DNA of 64,000 nucleotides, taken from Tatumella citrea. GTDB lineage: Bacteria; Pseudomonadota; Gammaproteobacteria; Enterobacterales; Enterobacteriaceae. Location of the stretch: NCBI RefSeq assembly GCF_002163585.1, contig NZ_CP015579.1, positions 3,410,001 to 3,474,000 of the forward strand, given 5' to 3'. The stretch's first letter is position 1. Each line of letters opens with the position of its first letter. Both the position numbers and the translations under genes were made by a program. Positions 8,411 through 19,794 of the stretch are shown in pieces. The notes under the pieces were generated by a model. The model ran no database searches and was not told the DNA's origin. It was given only the letters and a program-made list of their open reading frames with translations.

Positions 8411-11116
8411 TCAGGCAATACGCCCATGACATTGCTTGAATTTTTTACCTGAACCACAAGGGCAAGGGTCATTACGACCAACTTTACGCTCACCGCTTTG
8501 AGAAGCTAACTCTGCTGCTGCAGCGGTATCAGAATCCACATGACTAAGCTGCTGCTGGCTGGCTAAACGTTCCGCTTCTTCGCGACGTTGCTGCTCGAGC
8601 GCTTCAATTTCTTCTGGCATGCGAACCTGAACCTTGCTCAGGGTACTGATAACTTCATATTTCAGTGATTCCAGCATGTTAGAGAACATAGAGAAGGATT
8701 CACGTTTATATTCCTGTTTAGGATCCTTCTGTGCATAACCACGTAAATGAATCCCCTGACGTAAATAATCCATAGCCGCCAGATGTTCTTTCCACAATGA
8801 ATCCAGGGTTTGAAGCATCACCCCTTTTTCAAAGTTACGCATCATATCTGCACCGACCACAACTTCTTTCTCGCTGTAGTTCTCCAAAGTGCGCTGCATA
8901 ATACGTTCGCGCAATGTCTCTTCATGCAGTTCCGGCTCTTTATCCAGCCAGTCGGCAATCGGCAGATTCAAATCGAAATCATTACGTAACCGCTCTTCCA
9001 GTCCTGGAATATCCCACATCTCTTCCAGTGACTGTGGTGGAATATAACTGTCAATGGTCGCGGTCATGACATCTTCGCGAATACCATTAATGGTCTCACT
9101 GACATCAGACACATCCAGCAATTCATTACGCTGGGTATAGATTGCACGGCGCTGATCGCTTGCAACATCATCGTATTCAAGCAACTGCTTACGGATATCG
9201 AAGTTGCGGCTTTCAACTTTACGCTGTGCATTAGCGATAGCTTTGGTCACCCACGGGTGCTCGATAGCTTCCCCTGGTTTCATTCCCAGTTTACGCATCA
9301 TGCCAGACACACGATCAGAGGCGAAGATACGCATCAGAGCATCTTCCATCGACAGGTAGAAACGGGAAGAACCCTTATCTCCCTGACGACCAGCACGGCC
9401 ACGCAGCTGGTTATCGATACGACGTGATTCATGACGTTCGGTACCGATAATATGCAAACCACCTGAGTTTAGTACTGCATCATGACGTTTTTGCCATTCA
9501 GCTTTAATCTCACTAATTTCTTCTTCCGATGGATTATCCTGGGCCTCAACCTCAGCATGCCAGCTACCGCCCAGCATAATATCGGTACCACGACCGGCCA
9601 TATTGGTGGCGATGGTCACAGCAGATGGCTGACCAGCCTGCGCGATAATATCAGCTTCACTGGCGTGGAATTTCGCATTCAGAACATTATGCTTAATTCC
9701 CGCTTTAGTCAGTTCATGAGAAACCACTTCTGATTTCTCGATCGAGATAGTACCGACCAGTACCGGCTGTCCGTTAGCGGTACGCTCGCGGATATCTTCG
9801 ATGATGGCATCAATTTTCTCTTTCTCTGTCATATAGACCAGGTCAGGAAGGTCTTTACGTACCATCGGACGGTTAGTTGGCAGCACAATCGTATCCAGTT
9901 TGTAGATTGAGCTGAATTCAAAGGCTTCGGTATCTGCAGTACCGGTCATCCCGGCCAGTTTTTCATACAAACGGAAATAGTTCTGGAAGGTAATTGACGC
10001 CAGAGTCTGGTTTTCATTCTGGATTTCAACACCTTCTTTAGCTTCTACCGCCTGATGCAGACCATCAGACCAGCGACGGCCCTGCATGGTACGACCGGTG
10101 TGTTCATCAACGATGACAACTTCACCGTCTTTCACAATGTAGTCAACATCACGGGTAAACAGCGCATGGGCACGCAGTGCAGCAGTGACGTGATGCATCA
10201 GCATGATATTGGTTGGAGAGTACAGAGACTCGCCTTCTTCCATAATCCCCTGGCTGACCAACAGCTGTTCAATTTTCACCAGCCCACGTTCAGTCAGATG
10301 CACCTGACGTGATTTCTCATCAACAGAGAAATCTCCCTCGCCCTGGAAAGTGTCAGAGTCTTCTTTATCCTGACGAACCAGGTGAGGAATAATTTTATTC
10401 ACCTTGATATACAGCTCAGAACTGTCTTCTGCAGGACCAGAAATAATCAGAGGTGTACGTGCTTCATCGATCAGGATGGAGTCGACTTCATCCACCAGCG
10501 CATAGTGCAGTTTGCGCTGTACGCGCTCTTCCGGGCTGAAAGCCATATTGTCGCGCAGGTAGTCAAAACCATATTCGTTGTTGGTACCGTAGGTAATATC
10601 TGCACCATAGGCTTCACGCTTAGCAGGTGCCGGCATTCCAGGCAGGTTAATACCAACAGTCAGGCCAAGGAATTCAAACAGAGGACGGTTATTTTCCGCA
10701 TCACGCTGAGCCAGGTAATCGTTGACTGTTACCACGTGCACGCCTTTACCTGACAATGCATTCAGGTAAGCAGGCAGGGTCGCGGTCAGTGTTTTACCTT
10801 CACCTGTACGCATCTCAGCAATACAGCGTTCGTTCAGAACCATACCACCCATTAACTGCACGTCGAAATGGCGCATATTAAAGATACGGCGACTGGCTTC
10901 ACGAACCGTGGCAAAGGCTTCAGGAATCAGGCTTTCCAGGACTTCGCCTTTTTCCAGGCGAGCGCGGAATTCTGTAGTTTTCTCTTTAAGCTGTTCATCA
11001 GTCAGTGCTGTGAACTGAGGTTCCATTTTATTAATAATATCAACCGTTTTACGCATACGGCGTAAAGTACGATCATTACTGCTACCAAAAATTTTAGTTA
11101 ATAATTTAATGACCAT
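8411..11116 (-). CDS. secA: Preprotein translocase ATPase SecA
   Basis: SecA is the ATPase motor that drives unfolded proteins through SecYEG. Length (901 aa) equals E. coli SecA. Visible motifs include the P-loop in MRTGEGKT (about 102-109), the [18 protein letters not shown]-box stretch (about 207-220), the [10 protein letters not shown] motif VI region, and the C-terminal zinc motif C885-C887-C896-H897 that binds SecB. The ATG at 11116 lies 65 bases after the secM stop. A short CAGCAA/TTGCTG hairpin (11135-11140 with 11145-11150) lies in that spacer, in line with SecM-controlled exposure of the secA start. Confidence 0.97.
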   Translation of the reverse strand: MVIKLLTKIFGSSNDRTLRRMRKTVDIINKMEPQFTALTDEQLKEKTTEFRARLEKGEVLESLIPEAFATVREASRRIFNMRHFDVQLMGGMVLNERCIAEMRTGEGKTLTATLPAYLNALSGKGVHVVTVNDYLAQRDAENNRPLFEFLGLTVGINLPGMPAPAKREAYGADITYGTNNEYGFDYLRDNMAFSPEERVQRKLHYALVDEVDSILIDEARTPLIISGPAEDSSELYIKVNKIIPHLVRQDKEDSDTFQGEGDFSVDEKSRQVHLTERGLVKIEQLLVSQGIMEEGESLYSPTNIMLMHHVTAALRAHALFTRDVDYIVKDGEVVIVDEHTGRTMQGRRWSDGLHQAVEAKEGVEIQNENQTLASITFQNYFRLYEKLAGMTGTADTEAFEFSSIYKLDTIVLPTNRPMVRKDLPDLVYMTEKEKIDAIIEDIRERTANGQPVLVGTISIEKSEVVSHELTKAGIKHNVLNAKFHASEADIIAQAGQPSAVTIATNMAGRGTDIMLGGSWHAEVEAQDNPSEEEISEIKAEWQKRHDAVLNSGGLHIIGTERHESRRIDNQLRGRAGRQGDKGSSRFYLSMEDALMRIFASDRVSGMMRKLGMKPGEAIEHPWVTKAIANAQRKVESRNFDIRKQLLEYDDVASDQRRAIYTQRNELLDVSDVSETINGIREDVMTATIDSYIPPQSLEEMWDIPGLEERLRNDFDLNLPIADWLDKEPELHEETLRERIMQRTLENYSEKEVVVGADMMRNFEKGVMLQTLDSLWKEHLAAMDYLRQGIHLRGYAQKDPKQEYKRESFSMFSNMLESLKYEVISTLSKVQVRMPEEIEALEQQRREEAERLASQQQLSHVDSDTAAAAELASQSGERKVGRNDPCPCGSGKKFKQCHGRIA

Positions 11117-11181
11117 TTTTTTATAATCTCAATTCAGCAAAAATTTGCTGCAAAAAACCGGGGGTAATTGTTTGCTTGATC

Positions 11182-11688
11182 TCAGGCGGCCACGGGTCCG
11201 GCACGTATGCCCTGAGTCCCGGCCAGCCACAGGCCACTATTGAAAACGGAAGGGTGCCGCATACCCTCAGGCAGCGGGCGGGAGATCAGTACACCAACAG
11301 GAGGCCGGGTAGTCAGCAACGCATGCAGTGACTGTAGCACTGCAATTTTTTGTACTGCCAGTGGCAATAATTGTTGCTGTGTTTCTGGCTGAAGCTGCGG
11401 TAGGGAAAATGACAGATGGCGGATTACCACCCGGATAGCATGCTGATGCCAGTAATCGACATTCACTCCGGGACGGCGTACCGTCGAGCGAATTCGCAGC
11501 AGATTCTCAAACGGAGCAGCAGTACCGATGAACAGTGTATTTGCGGGGACATCTGCCCCGTTGCCGGATTCAAGCGCCTGAGCATTCGCTACCGGCAAGC
11601 CAAGACTCGCCGCGACCATCCCCAGCAGGAGATGCGGCCAGAAATAACGCATGCCAAGTTGTCGCCAACGCGAAAAAAGTCCGATCAC
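11182..11688 (-). CDS. secM: Secretion monitor SecM with translation arrest peptide
   Basis: SecM stalls its own ribosome when its export is slow, opening the mRNA so that secA is translated. The GTG at 11688-11686 is preferred: it gives 168 aa and the start V/M-IGLFSRWRQLGMRYFW, which lines up with the E. coli N-terminus; an upstream ATG at 11718 would add ten unlikely residues. A long signal peptide runs to about ANA-Q near residue 36. The arrest region spans residues 149-165: Phe149, Trp154, and Gly160-Ile-Arg-Ala-Gly-Pro165, matching the E. coli pattern except that Leu155 replaces Ile156. Three residues follow the arrest proline. The middle of the protein is poorly conserved, as usual for SecM. 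Confidence 0.93.
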   Translation of the reverse strand: MIGLFSRWRQLGMRYFWPHLLLGMVAASLGLPVANAQALESGNGADVPANTLFIGTAAPFENLLRIRSTVRRPGVNVDYWHQHAIRVVIRHLSFSLPQLQPETQQQLLPLAVQKIAVLQSLHALLTTRPPVGVLISRPLPEGMRHPSVFNSGLWLAGTQGIRAGPVAA

Positions 11689-11880
11689 AATCTGTCCATT
11701 GAATACGGGTATACACATCTCCGGGGGAAATTCAGCTATCCCTGCAAAAGCCGGCCGGACATGTCATTTGATATAAGAGAGATAGTAACACTAATGACAG
11801 TTTTCAACATCAGAGAATAAGAAACCAGGGAAGAAATTCGGGGTTTTGCTGTTTTTTTCAACAGAACAACTGAAGGGTAT

Positions 11881-11932
11881 AAAAAAACAGCAGGCTTACT
11901 GACCGGAGAGAGTATCAGTAATTCCTGCTGTT
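11881..11932 (-). terminator. Strong rho-independent terminator after lpxC
   Basis: AACAGCAGG and CCTGCTGTT (9-bp arms, 11924-11932 and 11886-11894), with an inner TTACTGA/TCAGTAA pair, form a long stem. On the minus strand it is followed by a run of seven T (11887-11881, partly in the stem). It marks the 3' end of the dcw/lpxC transcript, so secM-secA needs its own promoter in the 11689-11880 region. Confidence 0.9.
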
Positions 11933-11943
11933 CTTAGATTTTA

Positions 11944-12861
11944 TCAGGCAAAGACCAGATTCGGTGCTTTAAACGCCTGAGGCAACTCAGCTTCATCTTC
12001 GAAGGTCGCCCATTCCCAGGCTTCCTGTTTCGCCAGTACTGCCTGCAGCAACTTGTTATTCAGTGCGTGTCCGGATTTGAATGCAGTAAATGCACCAATC
12101 ACGTTATGGCCACACATAAATAAGTCACCGATAGCATCCAGCATTTTGTGACGAACAAATTCGTCTTCAAAACGCAGGCCATCTTCGTTCAGTACACGAA
12201 ATTCATCCAGCCCAATCGCACAGTCAAGACTACCGCCCAGGCACAGGCCACGAGACTGCAGATATTCAATTTCATGCATGAAGCCGAAAGTACGGGCACG
12301 GCTAATCTGGCGAACAAACGCGTCGGCGGAGAAGTTCAGCTGATAGCGCTGTGAACTCGCATCAATCGCCGGGTGTTTAAAGTCGATAGTAAAGTCGAGT
12401 GAGAAACCATTGTAAGGTTTCAGCTCTGCCCACTTGTCACCGTCTTCAACACGTACAGCCTGTTTGATACGAACGAATTTTTTAGCACTGTTAAGTTCTT
12501 CAACTCCTGCATCAAGCAGCAGATAAACGAACGGCGCAGCACTACCATCCATAATCGGGATTTCTGGCGCATCAACTTCAACAATAATGTTGTCGATACC
12601 CAGGCCAGCCAGCGCTGAATTTAAATGTTCAACGGTTGAAATACGCACACCTTCATCGTTAACCAGGCAGGTACTCAGCATGGTATCGCGCACGTATTTT
12701 GCATCAGCCGGGAAATCCACCGGTGGATTCAAGTCTGTGCGACGATAGATGACCCCGGTATTGGCCGACGCAGGGCGCAGTGTCAGAGTGACTTTCTTAC
12801 CGGTATGTAAACCGATACCTGTCGCCTGAACAATACGTTTTAATGTCCTTTGTTTGATCAT
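11944..12861 (-). CDS. lpxC: UDP-3-O-acyl-N-acetylglucosamine deacetylase LpxC
   Basis: LpxC is the zinc deacetylase that commits UDP-acyl-GlcNAc to lipid A synthesis. The protein has 305 aa, the E. coli length. His79 in [10 protein letters not shown] and the [10 protein letters not shown] segment (His238 and Asp242 by equal length) supply zinc ligands, and the C-terminal SGHALNN segment carries the general acid histidine. The C-terminus ends LVFA, related to the degron through which FtsH controls LpxC in E. coli; the exact signal differs. It lies about 100 bases after ftsZ and ends just before a strong terminator. Confidence 0.97.
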   Translation of the reverse strand: MIKQRTLKRIVQATGIGLHTGKKVTLTLRPASANTGVIYRRTDLNPPVDFPADAKYVRDTMLSTCLVNDEGVRISTVEHLNSALAGLGIDNIIVEVDAPEIPIMDGSAAPFVYLLLDAGVEELNSAKKFVRIKQAVRVEDGDKWAELKPYNGFSLDFTIDFKHPAIDASSQRYQLNFSADAFVRQISRARTFGFMHEIEYLQSRGLCLGGSLDCAIGLDEFRVLNEDGLRFEDEFVRHKMLDAIGDLFMCGHNVIGAFTAFKSGHALNNKLLQAVLAKQEAWEWATFEDEAELPQAFKAPNLVFA

Positions 12862-12962
12862 CGTATTAATCTCGCAAAATTACTCTTCGTTCGTGACTAT
12901 ACACTACTTAGTTGCCGCCATTTTAGCACAAAGAGCGAGCAAGGCCAAATATCGGTATATTC

Positions 12963-14117
12963 TTAGTCAGCCTGCTTACGCAAAAACGCCGGAATATCAA
13001 GATAATCAGGCTCTTTGTTCGCCTGGCCTGCCGGATCGTTGACCACTTTAGCCGCAGGTTTTTGTTCCTGTGGTAATGGAGTCAGACCATGCTGCTGGTA
13101 ACGATGATCCATCACTGGCTGGCTGGCATTCTTATTGGTCACCAGGGTGATTTCAGGACGTTTGTCCATGCCAATACCGGTCGCAACGACAGTAACACGC
13201 AGCTCATCGTTCATTTCCGGATCCAGGGAAGTACCGATAACCACGGTGGCATTATCTGAAGCAAATGCGCGGATGGTGTTACCGACGGTTTCAAACTCAT
13301 CCAGACGCAGGTCGAAGCCTGCAGTGATGTTAACCAGCACACCACGAGCACCAGACAGGTCGATATCTTCCAGTAACGGGCTGGAAATTGCCATTTCGGC
13401 AGCTTCTTCAGCACGGTCTTCACCACAAGCTACACCAGAACCCATCATGGCATAACCCATTTCAGACATCACTGTACGTACGTCTGCAAAGTCGACGTTC
13501 ATCAGGCCCGGGCGGGTAATCAGTTCAGCGATACCCTGAACAGCACCTTTTAATACATCGTTAGCTGCGCCAAAGGCATCCAGCAACGAAATACCACGGC
13601 CCAGCACTTTCAGCAGTTTGTCATTAGGGATGGTGATTAATGAGTCAACATGTTTGGAAAGCTCAGCAATACCTTGTTCAGCAAAAGCCATACGCTTTTT
13701 GCCTTCAAAGTTAAATGGCTTAGTAACAACAGCCACTGTCAGAATGCCGAGATCTTTGGCCACTTCAGCAACAACCGGTGCAGCACCTGTTCCGGTACCA
13801 CCACCCATGCCTGCAGCGATAAACACCATGTCTGCACCATCCAGTGCGGCACGCAGTGCTTCACGATCTTCTTCTGCCGAGTTACGACCAACTTCAGGGT
13901 TAGCACCCGCACCCAGCCCTTTAGTAATGTTATTACCAATCTGGATGGTCTGGCCGACAGCAGTCTTACGTAATGCCTGAGCATCGGTATTTACTGCAAA
14001 GAATTCAACACCTTCGATACGCTCGCGTACCATATGCTCTACGGCGTTACCGCCGCCGCCGCCAACGCCGATGACTTTTATCACCGCATCGTTGGTTAAT
14101 TCCATAGGTTCAAACAT
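12963..14117 (-). CDS. ftsZ: Cell division GTPase FtsZ
   Basis: FtsZ polymerises into the cytokinetic Z-ring. The 384-aa product has the tubulin signature [10 protein letters not shown] (about 103-112), the N-terminal [26 protein letters not shown], and the conserved C-terminal tail [16 protein letters not shown] that binds FtsA, ZipA and ZapD. The linker before the tail is rich in Gln, Pro and Lys, as usual. GGAGAG lies shortly before the ATG. It follows ftsA after about 70 bases. Confidence 0.98.
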   Translation of the reverse strand: MFEPMELTNDAVIKVIGVGGGGGNAVEHMVRERIEGVEFFAVNTDAQALRKTAVGQTIQIGNNITKGLGAGANPEVGRNSAEEDREALRAALDGADMVFIAAGMGGGTGTGAAPVVAEVAKDLGILTVAVVTKPFNFEGKKRMAFAEQGIAELSKHVDSLITIPNDKLLKVLGRGISLLDAFGAANDVLKGAVQGIAELITRPGLMNVDFADVRTVMSEMGYAMMGSGVACGEDRAEEAAEMAISSPLLEDIDLSGARGVLVNITAGFDLRLDEFETVGNTIRAFASDNATVVIGTSLDPEMNDELRVTVVATGIGMDKRPEITLVTNKNASQPVMDHRYQQHGLTPLPQEQKPAAKVVNDPAGQANKEPDYLDIPAFLRKQAD

Positions 14118-14188
14118 GATTTCTCTCCGTTATGTGCCTGTCGCCTGGAGACCATAAATGCTGTTAGCATGATCTCCTTTAGTAAAAA

Positions 14189-15445
14189 TTAAAACTCTTT
14201 TTTGAGCCAACTGTTGATTCGTTTGAACCAACCGCCGACTGATGCTCTTTTTTCGCTGTCACCATCGCCACCCATATGCGACTCCTTACCATAATGCAAC
14301 AGGCCAACAGCCGTTGAATAGTAAGGTTCCTGCGCATAATCGGTCAGGCCGGTAATATTTAAAGGCTGGCCAATACGAACCTGAGTATGGAATACCCGTT
14401 GTGCACATGCTGCCAGACCTTCGATCTGCCCTGCCCCACCGGTTAACACGATACCGGCAGCCAGATGATGCTTAACTCCCTGCTGACGTAACTGTTCCTG
14501 AAGTTCCAGGATTTCGTCATTCACCAGATTTAACAGTTCGGTATAACGAGGTTCGATAACCTCTGCCAGCGTCTGACGTTGCAGGCTACGTGGTGGTCGT
14601 CCACCCACGCTCGGGACTTCGACATTCTCGTCTTTACCCACAATCGAACCTAATGCACAGCCGTGACGGACTTTAATCGCTTCCGCATCGGTCGGTGGGG
14701 TGCCAAACGCATAAGCGATATCGCTGGTCACCACATTCCCTGCATAAGGAATCACTTTGGTATGACGCAATGCACCGCCGGTATAAACCGCCATATCCAT
14801 TGTACCACCACCAATATCAACCACACAGACACCCAGTTCACGTTCATCTTCGGTCAGAACGGCATAACTTGATGCCAGTCCGGCAAAAATCAGCTGGTCT
14901 ACTTTCAGCCCGCAGCGTTCAACTGCTTTGACGATGTTTTTCGCCATATCGTTGTGACAGGTGATCAGGTGTACTTTCGCCTGCATCCTGACTCCCGATA
15001 ACCCTACAGGATTTTTGATCCCTTCCTGGTAATCGATGGCGTATTCCTGAGGAATAACGTGCAGAATACGATGTTCATCACGGACGCGAACTGATTTCGC
15101 CGTATGTACCACATTCTCTACATCATCCTGGGTTACTTCTTCTTCTGAAATCGGAACCATCCCGATTTCGTTCTGACAACTGATATGCTTACCGGACAGT
15201 GCCAGGTAAACCGACGATATCTGGCAGTCAGCCATTAATTCAGCCTGGTCGATTGCCCGCTGAACACATTTCACCACTGACTCAAGATCGTTTACGCCGC
15301 CTTTATCCATCCCACGGGACGGACAGCTGCCTACTCCGATAATATTGACCATACCATCGGGCAGAATCTCCCCTACAAGGGCAGCAACCTTAGCGGTGCC
15401 GATTTCAAGTCCTACTACAAGTTTTCTGTCCGTTGCCTTGATCAT
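14189..15445 (-). CDS. ftsA: Cell division protein FtsA
   Basis: FtsA is the actin-like ATPase that tethers FtsZ to the membrane. In its 418 aa are the phosphate 1 motif VVGLEIGTAKVAALVG (from residue 9), the phosphate 2 motif VVDIGGGTMD (about 205), the adenosine motif VLTGGAGQIEGL (about 335), and a C-terminal amphipathic helix ending WFKRINSWLKKEF, the membrane anchor. It overlaps the end of ftsQ by one base (TAATG). Confidence 0.97.
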   Translation of the reverse strand: MIKATDRKLVVGLEIGTAKVAALVGEILPDGMVNIIGVGSCPSRGMDKGGVNDLESVVKCVQRAIDQAELMADCQISSVYLALSGKHISCQNEIGMVPISEEEVTQDDVENVVHTAKSVRVRDEHRILHVIPQEYAIDYQEGIKNPVGLSGVRMQAKVHLITCHNDMAKNIVKAVERCGLKVDQLIFAGLASSYAVLTEDERELGVCVVDIGGGTMDMAVYTGGALRHTKVIPYAGNVVTSDIAYAFGTPPTDAEAIKVRHGCALGSIVGKDENVEVPSVGGRPPRSLQRQTLAEVIEPRYTELLNLVNDEILELQEQLRQQGVKHHLAAGIVLTGGAGQIEGLAACAQRVFHTQVRIGQPLNITGLTDYAQEPYYSTAVGLLHYGKESHMGGDGDSEKRASVGGWFKRINSWLKKEF

Positions 15446-16281
15446 TATTGTTTAGCCTGTGCCTGCTTTTGTTGCTGATTAGTGGTCTTTGGGTCAACAG
15501 GAACGGCTATCCAACCAACAGCCGCACCGGAGTCATACCGCAGGTCCACATAACCTATCCGTTTATTTTCTGCCTGCCCCTGCCTGAGCAGTACCGGGTA
15601 AAGGTCTATAAAACGCTGTAGGCGTTTCATTGTTTCATCGCGTCCCAGTTCGATTTTCATATCATCGCTGGTGACCAGTTGCCATGAACGTCTGGCGGTC
15701 ATCGACGCTGCCTTCAGAGTGACTTTTGAAGGCTTTAACATATCGCTCATCTGATAGAAACCAGCCATGACCTCTTTCTCGCTGCCTTCCGGCCCGTAAA
15801 GCATGGGCATCGCCTGCTTACCTAACTGACTAAGCGGCAAACTAAAGGAAACACCGTCTGCATCCACAACGTTCTGATCATTCCAGCGGGCTACAGGAAC
15901 ATATTCAACCAGGTGAATCTTTAACTCATCAGGCCATTGCTTACGTACACTGACCTGTTTAATCCATGGCAACCGCTCTATCTGCTGCTGTATCACGTCC
16001 ACATTCTGGGACATGAAAGTGCCTGGCGGGCCCAGTGATAAAATCGCCTGGCGGATATCATCATGAGTGGTGTAATGAGTTTCACCGGTGACCACCAGTT
16101 TCGAAAGTGGCAAACGGGATGCATCATCCATCCACTTCAGGACCATTACACCGCCCAACACCATGACACCGATGACCATTAACAAAAAGATCATCCCGAA
16201 CAGGCGTGAACCATTACTACGTCCGGACCCCATACGATCCTGTGGTTCCCGGTTGCGTGTATTTAAAGCCGCCTGAGACAT
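15445..16281 (-). CDS. ftsQ: Cell division protein FtsQ
   Basis: FtsQ is a bitopic membrane protein that joins FtsB and FtsL in the divisome. The 278-aa product has a short cytoplasmic N-terminus, one membrane segment (about 28-48, [18 protein letters not shown]), then the POTRA domain beginning [16 protein letters not shown] and a beta domain. It is placed between ddlB and ftsA with almost no gap. The C-terminal tail is rich in Gln and Lys. Confidence 0.96.
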   Translation of the reverse strand: MSQAALNTRNREPQDRMGSGRSNGSRLFGMIFLLMVIGVMVLGGVMVLKWMDDASRLPLSKLVVTGETHYTTHDDIRQAILSLGPPGTFMSQNVDVIQQQIERLPWIKQVSVRKQWPDELKIHLVEYVPVARWNDQNVVDADGVSFSLPLSQLGKQAMPMLYGPEGSEKEVMAGFYQMSDMLKPSKVTLKAASMTARRSWQLVTSDDMKIELGRDETMKRLQRFIDLYPVLLRQGQAENKRIGYVDLRYDSGAAVGWIAVPVDPKTTNQQQKQAQAKQ

Positions 16282-16282
16282 A

Positions 16283-17203
16283 TCAGTCTGTTAACTCCAG
16301 AATCATGGTCACTAATTGCGAAAACTCCATACCCGCCTGCTTTGCTGCCATTGGCACCAGACTATGGCTGGTCATGCCTGGCGAGGTATTGACTTCTAAC
16401 AGCTGAAAATTACCGTCTCCGTCCATCATGACATCAACACGGCCCCATCCGGTGCAACCTAAAGAATGCCATGCCGCAATCACTAATTCATTCAGCGCAA
16501 TCTGTTGTTGTTCATCTAATCCTGACGGACAAAAATATTCTGTGTCATCAGCGAGATATTTTGCATTGTAGTCGTAAAATTCTGTTTTAGCTTTAATTCG
16601 TATCGAAGGCAGAACTTTATCGCCAATAATTGCAACCGTATATTCTGCGCCACTAACAAAAGCTTCGACCAGAACTTCGTTATCATATTGAAAAGCAAGC
16701 TCTAAAGCAGCGAACAGGTCGTCAGCATGGTTAACCCGGCTAATACCGACACTGGAACCTTCGTTACCAGGCTTTACAAATAATGGCAGCCCCAGTGCGT
16801 TAACTGACTCCAAAGTGGACTGATCCAGCCCTGCCGTCATCTGCTGATGAGTCAGACAAACAAACCGACTGGTAGGTAATCCGCACCCCTGCCATAACCA
16901 TTTAGTCCGTGCTTTATCCATGGTGATTGCCGAAGCCATCACACCACTGCCGGTATAAGGCAAACCGATAAAATCCAGGACTGCCTGCAAAGTACCATCT
17001 TCCCCTCCCCGCCCGTGCAGAGCGATAAAGGCACGGGTAAAACCCTGCTCTTTCAAAGTCAGCACGGACTGGTCGCGGGTATCTATGCCGTAAGCGTTGC
17101 GTCCCGCTGCTTTTAATCCGGCCAAAACAGCATGACCAGACTCAAGAGAAACTTCACGTTCTGCGGAGGTTCCGCCCATCAGAACAGCAATTTTTTCAAC
17201 CAT
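16283..17203 (-). CDS. ddlB: D-alanine--D-alanine ligase DdlB
   Basis: DdlB joins two D-alanines using ATP to make the dipeptide added by MurF. The start chosen is ATG 17203-17201, which has GGAGGAG just upstream and gives 306 aa, as in E. coli; a start further upstream would lengthen the protein without family support. The ATP-grasp enzyme begins [23 protein letters not shown], with further conserved segments HGRGGEDG (about 63-70), [11 protein letters not shown] (about 144-154) and [11 protein letters not shown] near the end (metal and substrate binding). It overlaps the end of murC by eight bases. Confidence 0.96.
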   Translation of the reverse strand: MVEKIAVLMGGTSAEREVSLESGHAVLAGLKAAGRNAYGIDTRDQSVLTLKEQGFTRAFIALHGRGGEDGTLQAVLDFIGLPYTGSGVMASAITMDKARTKWLWQGCGLPTSRFVCLTHQQMTAGLDQSTLESVNALGLPLFVKPGNEGSSVGISRVNHADDLFAALELAFQYDNEVLVEAFVSGAEYTVAIIGDKVLPSIRIKAKTEFYDYNAKYLADDTEYFCPSGLDEQQQIALNELVIAAWHSLGCTGWGRVDVMMDGDGNFQLLEVNTSPGMTSHSLVPMAAKQAGMEFSQLVTMILELTD

Positions 17204-18671
17204 GCTGCTCCTCCGTTCGGGTGACCTGCTGTAACTTATGCTCTGCCAGAGTACGGGCAATACGACCAACAGTCCCTGCTCCCTGAGCCAGAATCAGATC
17301 ATTACCGCTAAGCACCGGAGCTAGCATTTCAGCCAGTAACTCATTGTCAGCGACCAGAATCGGGTCGACTTTGCCACGGCTACGGATTGACCGGCATAAT
17401 GCCCTGCTGTCTGCTCCGGCAATCGGCGCTTCACCGGCCGAATAGACATCCAGCATCAGTAACACATCGACCTGGCACAGCACATTAGCAAAATCATCAA
17501 ACAGGTCACGGGTCCGGGTATAGCGATGTGGCTGAAATATCATGACCAGTTTCTTATCTGGCCAGCCCGCCCTCGCCGCTTTAATAGTGGCATCAACTTC
17601 TGTCGGGTGATGACCATAGTCATCCACCAGCATCGCTGTTCCACTGATGCCATTTACCGGGGCTGTCGGGTATTCGCCAAGTAGATCGAATCGCCGGCCT
17701 GTTCCCTGGAAATTCTCCAGTGCCGCCAGAATTTCTTCATCTTCAATGCCTTCTTCTGTCGCGACACTGACAGCAGCGGCGGCATTCAGTGCATTGTGTC
17801 GGCCAGGAGCATTCAGTGTCACTTCCATAACCGGCTTGTCATGGCGCACCAGCCGGAAGTGGCCACGGGCACCTTGCTGCTGATAATTTTCAATTCTTAC
17901 GTCAGCATCATCACTGAAACCATAAGTTGTTATCTGACGCCCGACTCGAGGGATCAGTTCACGGATCACAGGGTCATCCACACACAGCACAGCACGGCCA
18001 TAAAATGGCAGGTTATGCAGGAAGTTAACGAACGTCTGTTTCAGGTTTTCAAAATCACCCTGATACGTGTCCATATGATCCGCTTCAATATTGGTAACAA
18101 TCGCAACCATCGGTTGCAGGTGCAGGAACGATGCATCGCTTTCATCTGCTTCAGCAATCAGGTAACGGCTGCTGCCCAGCCGTGCATGGGTTCCGGCAGC
18201 TTTAACCAGACCACCATTAACAAATGTTGGATCCAGACCACCTTCCGCGTAGATGCTGGAAACCATCGCGGTAGTTGTGGTTTTACCGTGAGTACCGGCA
18301 ATCGCAATTCCGTGCCGGAAACGCATCAGTTCAGCCAGCATTTCAGCCCGACGAATTACAGGAATCCGTGCCTCACGGGCAGCGACCAGTTCCGGGTTAT
18401 CCTGAGAAATCGCACTGGATACCACGACCACACTGACATCTGTCACATTTTCCGGGCGGTGGTTAAAGTAAACCGTCACACCCAGTGAACTCAGATGCTG
18501 GGTCACCGGATTTGGCGCCAGATCAGAACCACTGATCTGATAGCCTTCATTTGCCAGCACTTCAGCAATACCGCCCATGCCGGCACCACCGATGCCGACA
18601 AAATGGATATGCCTGACCCGACGCATTTCAGGCACAACAGAGCGAAGTTTTGCTAATTGCTGAGTATTCAT
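17196..18671 (-). CDS. murC: UDP-N-acetylmuramate--L-alanine ligase MurC
   Basis: MurC adds L-alanine to UDP-MurNAc, the first amino acid of the stem peptide. The 491-aa product (E. coli length) has the N-terminal [14 protein letters not shown] nucleotide fold (about 25-38), the ATP loop [11 protein letters not shown] (about 125-135), the Mur ligase segments [10 protein letters not shown] and [10 protein letters not shown], and the [14 protein letters not shown]-terminal domain motif. It sits between murG and ddlB in the standard dcw order. Confidence 0.97.
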   Translation of the reverse strand: MNTQQLAKLRSVVPEMRRVRHIHFVGIGGAGMGGIAEVLANEGYQISGSDLAPNPVTQHLSSLGVTVYFNHRPENVTDVSVVVVSSAISQDNPELVAAREARIPVIRRAEMLAELMRFRHGIAIAGTHGKTTTTAMVSSIYAEGGLDPTFVNGGLVKAAGTHARLGSSRYLIAEADESDASFLHLQPMVAIVTNIEADHMDTYQGDFENLKQTFVNFLHNLPFYGRAVLCVDDPVIRELIPRVGRQITTYGFSDDADVRIENYQQQGARGHFRLVRHDKPVMEVTLNAPGRHNALNAAAAVSVATEEGIEDEEILAALENFQGTGRRFDLLGEYPTAPVNGISGTAMLVDDYGHHPTEVDATIKAARAGWPDKKLVMIFQPHRYTRTRDLFDDFANVLCQVDVLLMLDVYSAGEAPIAGADSRALCRSIRSRGKVDPILVADNELLAEMLAPVLSGNDLILAQGAGTVGRIARTLAEHKLQQVTRTEEQHG

Positions 18672-18735
18672 TTATTCACACTACCTGTTATCACTTTGCC
18701 CGTTTTACCGGGAAGCTGCTCTTCTGGAGCACTAT

Positions 18736-19794
18736 TCATTTGGCGGCTTTCGCCACTTCATTTGCCACACGTTCTGTTGCATCCGGAATCGCAATGGCAC
18801 GAGCTTTTAAAGCCATAGCCAGTAACTGTGGGCGATCCCAGCCCGCCAGGGTATCAGCGACCACCTGAGCGTTAAAATCTGGCTGTTCGAAAATCTTTGC
18901 GGCCCCCGCCTTTTCCAGCGGTAAGGCATTCCAGTACTGCTGGCGATCTTTATGTTGAAACGGAACAAAAATCGCCGGTAAACCTGCCGCCGCTATTTCA
19001 CTGACCGTCAGTGCTCCGGAACGGCACACCACCACATCAGCCCAGGCATAGGCTTCGGCCATATCATCGATAAATTCAGCAACCCTGTGGCCGGTTTGTC
19101 CGACGCTGGCATACAAGTCATTTACCTGTTGCAAAGCACCTTTACCGGTCTGATGCCAGAGGGTAATACTCTCACCTGCTTTTTCAGCGACCAGTGGCAT
19201 AGTCTGATTAAGGATTCTGGCTCCCTGACTACCACCAATCACCAGTACCCGTACCGGTCCTGTTCTGTCGGCAAAACGCTGTTCCGGTGCCGGCAGCGCC
19301 AGCACATCGGTTCGTACCGGATTGCCAACCACTTCTGCATCAGGGAACGCCCCGGGAAAAGCCTGCAACACTTTGCGCGCGATTTTCGATAGTCCTTTAT
19401 TTGTCAGCCCGGCTATCCCGTTTTGCTCATGCAACACTACAGGGATTCCACAACTCCAGGCTGCCAGACCACCAGGGCCGGAAACGTAACCGCCCATTCC
19501 GAGTACTACGTCTGGTTGCCAGGACTTCATAATTGTCCGGGCCTGCCGCCATGCGGTAAAAATCCTCAACGGCGCCATTAACTGTGCTTTTATTCCTTTG
19601 CCACGCAATCCACTGATACGAATAAAGTCGATATCAATTCCATGCTTTGGCACCAGATCAGCTTCCATCCGGTCTGCCGTTCCCAGCCAGCGCACCTGCC
19701 AGCCTTGTTCCATCAGATAATGGGCTACAGCCAGTCCGGGAAACACATGTCCGCCGGTGCCTCCGGCCATCACCATCAGTCGTTTGCCGCTCAT
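18736..19794 (-). CDS. murG: MurG N-acetylglucosaminyltransferase
   Basis: MurG transfers GlcNAc to lipid I, giving lipid II, on the cytoplasmic face of the membrane. The 352-aa GT28 protein begins [24 protein letters not shown] with the first glycine-rich loop, has [13 protein letters not shown] (about 103-115) and [14 protein letters not shown] (about 188-201) as the other loops, and [23 protein letters not shown] in the UDP-GlcNAc site (about 260-282). It starts four bases inside the end of ftsW. Confidence 0.97.
   Translation of the reverse strand: MSGKRLMVMAGGTGGHVFPGLAVAHYLMEQGWQVRWLGTADRMEADLVPKHGIDIDFIRISGLRGKGIKAQLMAPLRIFTAWRQARTIMKSWQPDVVLGMGGYVSGPGGLAAWSCGIPVVLHEQNGIAGLTNKGLSKIARKVLQAFPGAFPDAEVVGNPVRTDVLALPAPEQRFADRTGPVRVLVIGGSQGARILNQTMPLVAEKAGESITLWHQTGKGALQQVNDLYASVGQTGHRVAEFIDDMAEAYAWADVVVCRSGALTVSEIAAAGLPAIFVPFQHKDRQQYWNALPLEKAGAAKIFEQPDFNAQVVADTLAGWDRPQLLAMALKARAIAIPDATERVANEVAKAAK

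Noticed and set aside
17796..18488. 230-codon open frame antisense to murC
   Set aside because: It lies wholly inside murC, whose Mur ligase motifs are intact; the frame is a by-product of murC codon use.
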